In this document: positions 1 to 5,679 of the stretch, piece by piece
Position numbering within the stretch: position 1 is the first letter of the stretch
Layout of the letters: the number at the start of each line of letters is the position of its first letter
DNA from: CAIWKO01 sp964469155
Lineage (GTDB): Bacteria; Bacteroidota; Bacteroidia; Bacteroidales; CAIWKO01
Direction of reading: 5' to 3'
DNA: 26,936 bases
NCBI GenBank assembly: GCA_964469155.1
Contig: CAYXXU010000063.1
Location: 1-26,936 of the forward strand
Translations under genes and position numbers: made by a program
Notes under the pieces: model-generated
Seen by the model: only the letters and a program-made list of their open reading frames with translations
The model's database searches: none
Told to the model about the DNA's origin: nothing

Positions 1-110
1 CTTTAACCCTTCGGTTGTTTGCTTTGCCTCTTCGCAAGTTTGCTTTGCCCCTTCGCAAGTTTGCTTTGACCCTTCGGTTGTTTGCTTTGCCTCTTCGCAA
101 ACTTACTTTG
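1..110. repeat. 21-bp tandem repeat array, about five units
   Basis: Units of 21 bp run back to back (about 21-41, 42-62, 63-83, 84-104, with partial units at each end). They follow the pattern GCTTTG-CC-N-CTTCG-CAAG-TTT, with two variants, one carrying CTTCGCAAG and the other CTTCGGTTG. The array reaches the window edge, so its full length is unknown. Because 21 is a multiple of three it stays open in some frames on both strands, but no start codon and ribosome site support a gene here. It lies downstream of a predicted leftward sigma-54 promoter and would fall in that transcript's leader. Confidence 0.8.
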
Positions 111-202
111 TTGCTTTTCTGATTTATATAGCACTATACGTGACAGTTACCAATCCGCAAACCGAATATTTTCCCCTTTGGAAATTAGTTTTATCATAGA
201 AC

Positions 203-224
203 GTGTTGCCTTTTGTTGCAACAC
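203..224 (-). other. Hairpin at the predicted start of the leftward transcript
   Basis: GTGTTGC (203-209) and GCAACAC (218-224) form a perfect 7-bp stem with an 8-nt loop. The right end falls where transcription from the sigma-54-like promoter at 232-252 would begin, so it could sit at the 5' end of that mRNA. The role is inferred; the pairing is seen directly. Confidence 0.4.
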
Positions 225-231
225 TTATATA

Positions 232-252
232 GTAAGCAAGCCAAATTCCAAA
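232..252 (-). promoter_or_regulatory. Putative sigma-54 (-24/-12) promoter, leftward
   Basis: On the minus strand the sequence reads TTGGAATTTGGCTTGCTT. It has the invariant GG (plus 248-249) and GC (plus 236-237) separated by exactly ten bases, as required for sigma-54 promoters. The -12 half (CTTGCTT) is close to consensus and the -24 half (TGGAAT against TGGCAC) is weaker. Dyad sites lie about 75-130 bp upstream, at a usual enhancer distance, and the adjacent gene encodes a sigma-54 activator. Its target gene would lie left of the window. Confidence 0.45.
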
Positions 253-299
253 CTCTAAACGCAACAGAATGCGATGATTGCCGGAAGGTGTTTCAGAAA

Positions 300-352
300 A
301 GTGTCCGTAATGAGGGTCCGTTTTCGGACACTATGTCCTGTTTGGAACACTA
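300..352. promoter_or_regulatory. Cluster of TGTCC/GGACA dyads, putative enhancer sites
   Basis: Three related half-site groups lie together. AGTGTCCG at 300-307 pairs with CGGACACT at 325-332. The inner palindrome GTCCG-TTTT-CGGAC spans 316-329. An imperfect dyad TGTCC-N5-GGAACA follows at about 334-350. Repeated dyads next to a Fis-type HTH regulator gene, and upstream of a GG-N10-GC promoter, are typical of sigma-54 activator binding sites. The hairpin at 300-332 could alternatively act as a weak terminator for the regulator gene, but it lacks a T-tract. Confidence 0.45.
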
Positions 353-386
353 TTTTAGGGCAGGCTTCAGGTGAATTGTTTTTCGG

Positions 387-1508
387 CTAAAGCAATGGCT
401 TATCAGGCTTTTTGCTGTAGAAGTGTTTGCGGTTTATTTTAAGCCTTTGCGCGGCTCTGGCTTTGTTACCGCCCGATTCCTGCAGGAAGACGGTCTGTAT
501 GTCGGCTATAAATCCGGGAAGGTCGAAATGGCCGGAGGTATTCCCGTTGCCGGGAGTATGGTTCAGAAGTTCACTTTGTCGTAGGTAAAGACGAAACTGT
601 TGCAGGACGTTTTCTTTCAGATAAGGTTCGGTAATCATTTCTTCCAATGGGGTGGTGCCCGGCTTACTGCCGCTTCCATAAAAATGAGAAGGCCTGAGCA
701 TCCAATCGTTATTGCGCCTCATCTGTCCGAAGGCGGCACGCAGTTTATTGGCTATCTCCCGCACATTACCCTTTAATTCCTGACCGGCCAGCAGATCGTA
801 AACCCCCTTGTCTATCGACGGCTTGATGCCGCAGAGCGATGTTGAACACATATTGCGGTACAAAAAATCAATCATCAGTGGTATGTCCTGTTTTCGTTCG
901 CGCAAGGGCGGAATATGCAGTTGGATGCATTGCATACGCTGCAGCAGGTCGTTGCGGAACAGCCCCTGCTCAACCATCATCTTCAGGTCGGCATTGGTGG
1001 CAAATATGATCAGGGGATTCACTTCAATTTCTTTATCAAAACCCAGGGGCTTCACCTTGTTTTCGTCGAGCACATGCAGCAGCTTGGATTGTATGCTAAG
1101 GTCAATATTGCCAATCTCGTTCAGAAACAGCGCCCCATTTTCAGCCGCTCGGAAACAGCCTTTGCGTTCCTCAATAGAGCCGGTGAATGAACCCTTGCGG
1201 TGACCGAACAATTCGCTGTGGACATGCTCTTTTTCGAATTCCCCACAATTCACATGCACAAAATTCTTTTTATCAGTTACATTTACAGATGTCGACTGCA
1301 GTATTTTTGCCGCCAAATCTTTGCCCACCCCACTCTCGCCGGTTATCAGTATGCATTTGGCATCGGGTTCAGCTGCCAGCCACTCCAACTGCTCCCTCAC
1401 CTCCCGAGCCTGTGAGCTCACCCCAATAAAATCAGACACTAACCAATCGCCCGGGTCCTTGCGCGGTAATAAGAGTGAAAGATTTTTATCGTTTGCAGCT
1501 TTTTTCAT
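387..1508 (-). CDS. Sigma-54-dependent transcriptional activator, PspF-like, no sensor domain
   Basis: The 373-aa protein begins almost directly with an AAA+ sigma-54 interaction domain. Walker A is GESGVGKD (57-64), the sigma-54 contact loop is GSFTGS (106-111, GAFTGA in most relatives), sensor I is ATN (170-172), arginine-finger candidates are R185 and R191, and sensor II is GNVREI (247-252). A Fis-type helix-turn-helix follows (about 345-365). There is no receiver, PAS or GAF domain, only about 25 leading residues, so activity is probably set by a partner or by expression level. Walker B reads LFLNEI (127-132): the usual Asp is Asn130 while Glu131 is kept, which may lower ATPase activity. 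The gene ends beside the dyad cluster at 300-352. The family call is firm; targets are unknown. Confidence 0.9.
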   Translation of the reverse strand: MKKAANDKNLSLLLPRKDPGDWLVSDFIGVSSQAREVREQLEWLAAEPDAKCILITGESGVGKDLAAKILQSTSVNVTDKKNFVHVNCGEFEKEHVHSELFGHRKGSFTGSIEERKGCFRAAENGALFLNEIGNIDLSIQSKLLHVLDENKVKPLGFDKEIEVNPLIIFATNADLKMMVEQGLFRNDLLQRMQCIQLHIPPLRERKQDIPLMIDFLYRNMCSTSLCGIKPSIDKGVYDLLAGQELKGNVREIANKLRAAFGQMRRNNDWMLRPSHFYGSGSKPGTTPLEEMITEPYLKENVLQQFRLYLRQSELLNHTPGNGNTSGHFDLPGFIADIQTVFLQESGGNKARAAQRLKINRKHFYSKKPDKPLL

Positions 1509-1687
1509 GGCTCACAAAAAATAAATGAATTATTGCAATGAGAATACATCAACTCACTACACCTGTATAACGTAAAAACTCAGAAAATATTGTGTATAAC
1601 AGTAAATTTTTTTTGGACAAAGATGGGATAGCAAAAAAGAGAAATTAATTATTGTATATTTGTAGTTGAATCATTAAAAGAAATATT

Positions 1688-1854
1688 ATGAGCCTTTACG
1701 CAACACTGCAGCCGTTGGTTAATGAATTAGGGTTTTTGAAGAATTAAAAGATATTTATTATGTAGTACTAAACAACGGAATGGAACGACCGGGAATAAGC
1801 CCAATGGTGTGTAAAACGATGAATGATAAAAAAATGAAAATACAACACCGTTAG
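1688..1854 (+). pseudogene. Possible frameshifted remnant of a small gene
   Basis: An ATG at 1688 opens a 19-codon frame stopping at 1745-1747. Near its end another frame is open from about 1726 to the stop at 1852-1854 and reads like protein (…KDIYYVVLNNGMERPGISP…). A single-base shift around 1726-1740 would join them into about 55 residues. A -7 element at 1655-1662 lies ahead. No family is recognised. It could equally be chance in a leader region, so the call is weak. Confidence 0.2.
1723..1747 (+). repeat. 25-nt intergenic repeat, copy 1
   Basis: The sequence begins TGAATTAGGG and ends AAGAATTAA. It matches 2593-2617 at 24 of 25 positions (G1738 against T2608), and a looser copy is at 2267-2291. 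It lies in the space before the cytochrome gene. Confidence 0.6.
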
Positions 1855-1884
1855 TCCAATCATAAAACATAAATTCAATAAATC

Positions 1885-2229
1885 ATGGAACAAGTCATAA
1901 AAAAGAAACCATTTAACAAGCGTGCATTTATTTCAACGGCACTATTTGCATCAGGGTTGATGCTCCCTTTCAGCGGGTTTATGAATCATAGTCTTCAATT
2001 TGACACCTTAACTCCTGAGCGGCATTTTTGGATGTCGGCTCACGATATAGCAGGTATGTTGTTTGTGATATTTGCAATACTGCATATTTCTTATAACTGG
2101 AGAGCATTACTGAACTATGCAAAAAAAGCAAAAGACAAGTTTATTAGTAAAGAGACACTGACCGCTATAGCTTTGGTGATCATAGTGGTTGGTTTAATTT
2201 CGTCACATGCTTTTCACATCGGCAAATAA
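1885..2229 (+). CDS. DUF4405-type small membrane cytochrome-like protein
   Basis: The 114-aa protein has three hydrophobic segments (about 14-32, 53-72, 91-107). Histidines sit at the membrane edges: H35, H47, H53, H67, H108 and H111. The second segment reads MSAHDIAGMLFVIFAILHIS, with the H-x13-H pairing expected of heme b ligands. This is the DUF4405 layout (flavinylation-associated cytochrome family, related to cytochrome b561), which passes electrons across the inner membrane. Size and topology fit a complete member. An FMN-binding protein gene lies two genes downstream, so the neighbourhood may be redox related, though no partner flavoprotein of the flavinylation system is present. Heme binding is inferred from family and residue placement. 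Confidence 0.75.
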   Translation: MEQVIKKKPFNKRAFISTALFASGLMLPFSGFMNHSLQFDTLTPERHFWMSAHDIAGMLFVIFAILHISYNWRALLNYAKKAKDKFISKETLTAIALVIIVVGLISSHAFHIGK

Positions 2230-2245
2230 TGTCCATTCCGTTCAG

Positions 2246-2265
2246 TTTCCTGACATAACAGGAAA
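2246..2265 (+). other. Short stem-loop after the cytochrome gene
   Basis: TTTCCTG (2246-2252) and CAGGAAA (2259-2265) form a perfect 7-bp stem with a 6-nt loop, 16 nt past the stop codon. No T-run follows, so this is at most a weak or processing hairpin. Confidence 0.35.
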
Positions 2266-2266
2266 A

Positions 2267-2291
2267 TGAATTGGTGGTGGTTGAAGAATTA
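2267..2291 (+). repeat. 25-nt intergenic repeat, degenerate copy 2
   Basis: It begins TGAATT and ends GAAGAATTA like copies 1 and 3, but its middle differs (GGTGGTGG in place of AGGGTTTT). It lies 28 nt before the start codon at 2320. Confidence 0.3.
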
Positions 2292-2319
2292 GTATATTAT
2301 ATAAAATCGTTAGGTTTTC

Positions 2320-2595
2320 ATGGAAAATGACAGCAAATTTAAAATAAGGTTGGTAGATAATAAAGGAAATCCATTACCCGGATTAAAGGTACAGAACAGC
2401 ATGGGGTGGGTTGGTGGACAAAATGCAGTTAGTGATAATAACGGTTATGTTGAATTTCAATTAAACAATGGCTATTATGGTGAATTCTATGTTGAACACA
2501 ATAATATAAACTTACGGCTAAATTTGTGGGTTAATGAATATACCGTGGTTTATGATGAAAACTCCAAAAGCCAGAGACTAAATCAAAAAAGATGA
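2320..2595 (+). CDS. Small protein of unknown function, beta-rich
   Basis: The 91-aa product has no signal peptide or membrane segment. Residues 6-55 alternate hydrophobic and polar residues and carry the pattern VDNKGNPLPGLKVQ…DNNGYVEFQLNNGYYG. This resembles one carboxypeptidase-regulatory-like or Ig-fold repeat, in which an 'added property' strand pair is followed by a 'new value' strand pair. The fold suggestion is inference. The protein is probably cytoplasmic because no export signal is seen, which is unusual for such folds. It lies between the cytochrome and FMN-protein genes with 90- and 58-nt gaps, so co-transcription is possible but not shown. Confidence 0.6.
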   Translation: MENDSKFKIRLVDNKGNPLPGLKVQNSMGWVGGQNAVSDNNGYVEFQLNNGYYGEFYVEHNNINLRLNLWVNEYTVVYDENSKSQRLNQKR

Positions 2596-2617
2596 ATTAG
2601 GGTTTTTTAAGAATTAA
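2593..2617 (+). repeat. 25-nt intergenic repeat, copy 3
   Basis: Near-identical to 1723-1747 (one mismatch). It begins at the TGA stop of the preceding gene and ends 36 nt before the ATG at 2654. Confidence 0.6.
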
Positions 2618-2653
2618 TGCATACCATGATAAATCAATTAAAATAAAATAGAA

Positions 2654-3040
2654 ATGAGTGAAAACAAAAAACTATCAGAAAAATTCCATGAAGTATTGCA
2701 ACACGAAGGCGTCGTAACCGTTGTATCCTGGGGATTAGAAACTCATGTGGCCAATACCTGGAATTCCTACCTTGTCATAACAGATGATGAACGTATTCTT
2801 ATTCCGGCTTATGGCTTCAGAAAAACCGAGAAAAATGTTGATGTAAACAACAAGGTAATACTAACCCTTGGAAGTAAAGAGGTGTCAGGACATAGAGATT
2901 ATCCCGGAACAGGATTTGTAATTGACGGAACAGCCAGATATATTACTTCCGGAGAGGAGTACGATTTTATGAAACAGAAGTTCACGTTTCTCACCAGGGT
3001 ATTGGAGATCACTGTAGAAACAGCAAAACAAATGTTGTAA
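2654..3040 (+). CDS. FMN-binding split-barrel protein, Desulfovibrio FMN-bp/flavoredoxin-like
   Basis: The 128-aa protein has the compact pyridoxamine-phosphate-oxidase-like split barrel. Its motifs follow the small FMN-binding protein of Desulfovibrio vulgaris: NTWNSY (34-39), RKTEKNV (56-62), TLGSKEV (71-77), PGTGF (84-88) and an ending ITVETAKQML. Length is also close to that protein (about 122 aa). These proteins bind FMN non-covalently as a dimer and act as soluble electron carriers or flavin reductases. No export signal is present, so it should be cytoplasmic. There is no Shine-Dalgarno-like sequence; an A-rich leader precedes the ATG, usual for Bacteroidota. The family match is from memory of the sequence. 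The physiological partner is unknown. Confidence 0.85.
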   Translation: MSENKKLSEKFHEVLQHEGVVTVVSWGLETHVANTWNSYLVITDDERILIPAYGFRKTEKNVDVNNKVILTLGSKEVSGHRDYPGTGFVIDGTARYITSGEEYDFMKQKFTFLTRVLEITVETAKQML

Positions 3041-3381
3041 ACTACCTTGTTGGCCGTGCCTCTAGCCATGCTATGGCTGTGTTTATTTCCTTGTTGCAAA
3101 TGATACCAATTGTATTTATTTTTTAGTCTAATCTAAAAATAAATTACAATGGTTAATGCCGTTGCTACATGAAAATAGTACAATAAGACGAAATCGTAAT
3201 TGGACTCCTATGAATGTGCAAACAGTATGACAGGGGTTTTTGAACAATGGCATGTCAATCGGTAATCACCCATCGCCAAACCGGAGACTGCCGAAAGCAA
3301 CCCGAAAAAAAAATTCAAAAAATCTTAGCTTTATTGAAAAAATTTTTGTAATATTGAAAATTAATTTAAAACCCAAAAATC
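3041..3381. other. Intergenic stretch with two hairpins, no gene seen
   Basis: It holds a small stem AGCCAT-GCT-ATGGCT (3064-3078), a long AT-rich inverted repeat (3107-3152), and a GC-richer segment (about 3225-3305) unlike its AT-rich flanks. That segment has no convincing reading frame. The last 70 nt are A/T-rich and contain TAATATTG (3349-3356), one base off the TAnnTTTG consensus, which may serve the lipoprotein gene. Confidence 0.5.
3107..3152. repeat. Long AT-rich inverted repeat, MITE-like or terminator
   Basis: The left arm (3109-3126, ATTGTATTTATTTTTTAG) pairs with the right arm (3133-3150, CTAAAAATAAATTACAAT) around a 6-nt loop with few mismatches. Pairing extends slightly through ACCA and GGT at the ends. 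It lies 69 nt past the FMN-protein stop. It may end transcription in both directions or be a small dispersed element. Confidence 0.55.
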
Positions 3382-4125
3382 ATGAAAAAAAATCTTCTCT
3401 TTCTGCTTCTGTTAAGTTTGGTATTCGTGCTTGCTTCCTGCAAAAAGGATAAAAGCGACCCTCCTGCCGATACTCCTTATGTTCCTACTACCCCGGTGTT
3501 GTCAACCAGTCTGTCAGGTTTGGGCTACAATTCGGGTACTCCTGTAGGCACAGCATGGGCATTTCCTGCCAACGTTAAGGTGGTTGGACATATTCTGGGT
3601 GGCGATCCCGGAAAAGCTGCATTTTTAGATGCTAAAACCATTGTCAACTGGGAAAGTTACACCTCCAATACGCCCAAAAGCAATTGGGAAACTCATGGCA
3701 TAGGTCAGTTTGTCTATTTATACATGAAATTGCACAACACCAGCAACAATCCTACTTCTTTTATTTTCCCTGCCGGTTTATTATTCTGCAACGACAGCAC
3801 CACCGACACTATCCCATTAGATACCTGCCAGACAGGTATTATTGTAATTCCCGATACGGTGACCATTCCCGGAGGTGACACGGTAAATCTTTGCCTGAAA
3901 TCATTCTGTACCAACCCCAATCGTCATGCTTCAAGCCCACAGGCAATTTATAATCCTAAGGTAGTAAGCAATAACGATCAGGTGTATCGCTTTATTAATG
4001 CCCTGAAAGGCAAAAGCCTGGTAACACTTACCAATCATCAAGGTGAAATTCTATCTTATATCTGGCAATTCACCACAGGCACACCGTTAAACGAAACGGA
4101 TTGGGCCACCATTGCGGCGTGGTAA
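3382..4125 (+). CDS. Lipoprotein of unknown function
   Basis: The 247-aa product starts with a classical lipoprotein signal, MKKNLLFLLLLSLVFVLASC, with Cys20 as the lipidated residue and Lys-Lys-Asp after it. The mature part is neutral, rich in Thr, Pro, Asn and Gly, and probably beta-structured. Four cysteines cluster in about 35 residues (around 137-172: FCND, DTCQTG, LCLKSFC), which suggests disulfides in the periplasm or at the surface. No family was recognised. It stands alone between an intergenic hairpin region and a strong terminator at 4148-4182, so it is likely its own transcription unit. Confidence 0.75.
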   Translation: MKKNLLFLLLLSLVFVLASCKKDKSDPPADTPYVPTTPVLSTSLSGLGYNSGTPVGTAWAFPANVKVVGHILGGDPGKAAFLDAKTIVNWESYTSNTPKSNWETHGIGQFVYLYMKLHNTSNNPTSFIFPAGLLFCNDSTTDTIPLDTCQTGIIVIPDTVTIPGGDTVNLCLKSFCTNPNRHASSPQAIYNPKVVSNNDQVYRFINALKGKSLVTLTNHQGEILSYIWQFTTGTPLNETDWATIAAW

Positions 4126-4147
4126 AGACCTTGTAAAAACTTAAACA

Positions 4148-4182
4148 AAAGCCTTGATGCATTTGTATCAGGGCTTTTTTTT
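4148..4182 (+). terminator. Rho-independent terminator after the lipoprotein gene
   Basis: AAAGCCTTGAT (4148-4158) pairs with ATCAGGGCTTT (10 of 11 positions) and is followed by a run of eight T. It lies 22 nt after the stop codon and about 120 nt from the convergent hypB end. Confidence 0.85.
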
Positions 4183-4305
4183 ATGGAGAAATCCAAATCC
4201 GGGTTTGGAGGCTATTCTTACCGAATTCGCCAAATGTACCGAATCAATCCGCCTGTAATAAATCAGTTCTTATTTCCCAATATTTGAATTCTGACTTCTG
4301 AAATC

Positions 4306-5211
4306 TTATCTATTCCCTTTTAGCCACTCGTACCATTTATCCATCCCCTCGCCTGTCTTCACCGAAACTTCGAAGAATTGCAAATGGCGGTTTACCTGAA
4401 GGGCATACTTTTTGGCGGTTTCCACACTGAAATCCACATATGGCAACAAGTCGGTCTTGTTGATGATACAGATATCGGCCGAGTGAAACATGGTAGGATA
4501 CTTAATAGGCTTGTCGTCGCCTTCGGTCACACTAATCACCACCACCCGTTTCGATTCGCCCAGGTCGAACAATGACGGGCACACCAGGTTGCCTACATTT
4601 TCGATAATCAACACCGAATTGTCCTCTGGGTTTAGTTTCTTCACCGCATGGTTTACCATATCGGCATCGAGGTGGCAGCCGTTGCCGGTGTTTATCTGAA
4701 TCACGGGAACCTTCAGAGCGGCAATACGGTTAGCATCGTTCATGGTTTGCTGGTCGCCTTCCACCACGTAAAACTTCATTTCAGGGCCAATATCTTTAAT
4801 GGTGCGTTCCAGCAAACTGGTCTTTCCCGAACCGGGCGAACTTACCAGATTCAGGGCAAATATCTTCTTGGCCTCAAAATAACCGCGGTTGCGTTCGGCC
4901 AGGAAATTATTCTTGTTCAAAATATCATGCTCAATTTTGCTTTCCTTCAGATGACTGTGGTCGTGATCGTGCTCATGCGAATGGTGTTCATTCGCATGAT
5001 CGTGGTCATGGCTGTGATCGTCGTGCGTATGCTCGTGGGCATACTGATGCTGATGCTTGTGGAAATGAGATTCATCCGAGTGCGGATGCTCATGCTGATG
5101 CTCGTAATGATGTTTATGTTCATGTTGATGAGCGGATGCATGTTGATGTTCATCGCCCGGAATATTAAAAGTTACTTTGGAATCGCCTTCGCAACCGCAG
5201 GTATCGCACAT
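4306..5211 (-). CDS. hypB: Hydrogenase/urease nickel incorporation GTPase HypB
   Basis: HypB is the GTPase that, with HypA, delivers Ni to the [NiFe]-hydrogenase large subunit. The 301-aa protein shows the N-terminal high-affinity metal motif (Cys2, Cys5, Cys7) and a long histidine-rich stretch with 29 His within residues 22-87. The SIMIBI GTPase domain follows: P-loop SSPGSGKTS (124-132), VVEGDQQT, the Ni/Zn-site segment NTGNGCHLD, NVGNLVCP and NKTDLLPY (guanine specificity). The His-rich arm is typical of nickel-storing HypB proteins. It lies 38 nt after hypA on the same strand, so an operon is likely. No hydrogenase structural gene or other hyp gene is in the window. Confidence 0.96.
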   Translation of the reverse strand: MCDTCGCEGDSKVTFNIPGDEHQHASAHQHEHKHHYEHQHEHPHSDESHFHKHQHQYAHEHTHDDHSHDHDHANEHHSHEHDHDHSHLKESKIEHDILNKNNFLAERNRGYFEAKKIFALNLVSSPGSGKTSLLERTIKDIGPEMKFYVVEGDQQTMNDANRIAALKVPVIQINTGNGCHLDADMVNHAVKKLNPEDNSVLIIENVGNLVCPSLFDLGESKRVVVISVTEGDDKPIKYPTMFHSADICIINKTDLLPYVDFSVETAKKYALQVNRHLQFFEVSVKTGEGMDKWYEWLKGNR

Positions 5212-5249
5212 GATTTTAGAATTTAATTGATGTGCAAAATTACGCTTAT

Positions 5250-5591
5250 TTAGTCGAAAAAAATCGACTTGACCCGTAATTCTTTACCGCCCGTTATGAT
5301 AAAATCCAGTGAGCCGCATTTCGGACAAGGAGTGTACCAGTCGTTATTGACGAATTCTGTCCTGCAGGAATTGCACACCGACCGGCCTTCAATCTCGTCA
5401 ATAATTATTTCAGCACCTTTCAAAATGGTTTCTTTCACGGCAATTTCAAGGGCAAAAACAAGGTTATCGCGCACCACCCCCGACAGTTTGCCAACTTCTA
5501 CTTCAATCTTACAGATCTTCGCCACATCTTTATCCTTTGCAAAGTCTTCTGCTATGTCGATGATGCTGGTGGCAATGGAAAGTTCGTGCAT
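5250..5591 (-). CDS. hypA: Hydrogenase nickel metallochaperone HypA
   Basis: The 113-aa protein starts MHELS; His2 is the nickel ligand of the family. It has the zinc-binding loop CNSC…CPKC (Cys73, Cys76, Cys89, Cys92). Length is the family norm. HypA receives nickel from HypB and passes it to the hydrogenase precursor in the cytoplasm. The gene is first in a hypA-hypB pair and is divergent from the histidine kinase gene across about 90 bp. A TACTTTTG -7 element at 5600-5607 (minus strand) predicts a very short leader. Confidence 0.96.
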   Translation of the reverse strand: MHELSIATSIIDIAEDFAKDKDVAKICKIEVEVGKLSGVVRDNLVFALEIAVKETILKGAEIIIDEIEGRSVCNSCRTEFVNNDWYTPCPKCGSLDFIITGGKELRVKSIFFD

Positions 5592-5599
5592 AATGGCTG

Positions 5600-5607
5600 C
5601 AAAAGTA
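5600..5607 (-). promoter_or_regulatory. Putative -7 element for hypA
   Basis: CAAAAGTA on the plus strand reads TACTTTTG on the minus strand, an exact match to TAnnTTTG. It ends 8 nt before the hypA ATG, so the leader would be only a few nucleotides. No clear -33 element is visible. Confidence 0.4.
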
Positions 5608-5657
5608 GAAAAATCACTATTATTTTCGTTTAAATTTTTTCGACAAAACCAATTAAT

Positions 5658-5665
5658 TATCTTTG
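5658..5665 (+). promoter_or_regulatory. Putative -7 element for the histidine kinase gene
   Basis: TATCTTTG matches TAnnTTTG exactly and lies 14 nt before the ATG at 5680. This supports that start over upstream in-frame codons that would overlap hypA. No strong -33 element is seen. Confidence 0.45.
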
Positions 5666-5679
5666 CCTTTTATTTTTTT

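Larger units (their letters stand above)
1511..1884. other. Gene-poor stretch with a -7 element and a short broken reading frame
   Basis: No intact gene of normal size is visible. A good Bacteroidota -7 element, TATATTTG, lies at 1655-1662 on the plus strand with no clear -33 partner. It is followed by a 19-codon frame at 1688-1747 that ends in a copy of the 25-nt repeat described separately. In the +1-shifted frame, coding-like sequence continues to a stop at 1854. The 3' part leads into the cytochrome gene at 1885 and may be its leader. Confidence 0.5.

Noticed and set aside
1..110. CRISPR array
   Set aside because: The units are contiguous 21-bp repeats with no unique spacers and no cas genes.
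808..1203. Several plus-strand open frames across the sigma-54 activator gene
   Set aside because: They are reverse-strand shadows; the AAA+ motifs in order on the minus strand account for the DNA.
3240..3452. 70-codon plus-strand frame overlapping the lipoprotein start
   Set aside because: Low-complexity Lys/Asn-rich reading of A-tracts in another frame; the lipoprotein signal sequence is convincing.
4648..5226. Plus-strand open frame of 192 codons full of Met, Leu and Val, looking like a membrane protein
   Set aside because: It is the antisense of the histidine-rich arm of HypB; CAT/CAC codons read backwards give ATG/GTG. HypB motifs on the other strand are unambiguous.
5269..5679. Upstream extension of the histidine kinase frame by 137 codons
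   Set aside because: It is antisense to hypA and lacks kinase-like content; the ATG at 5680 starts directly before the first membrane helix and after a -7 element.
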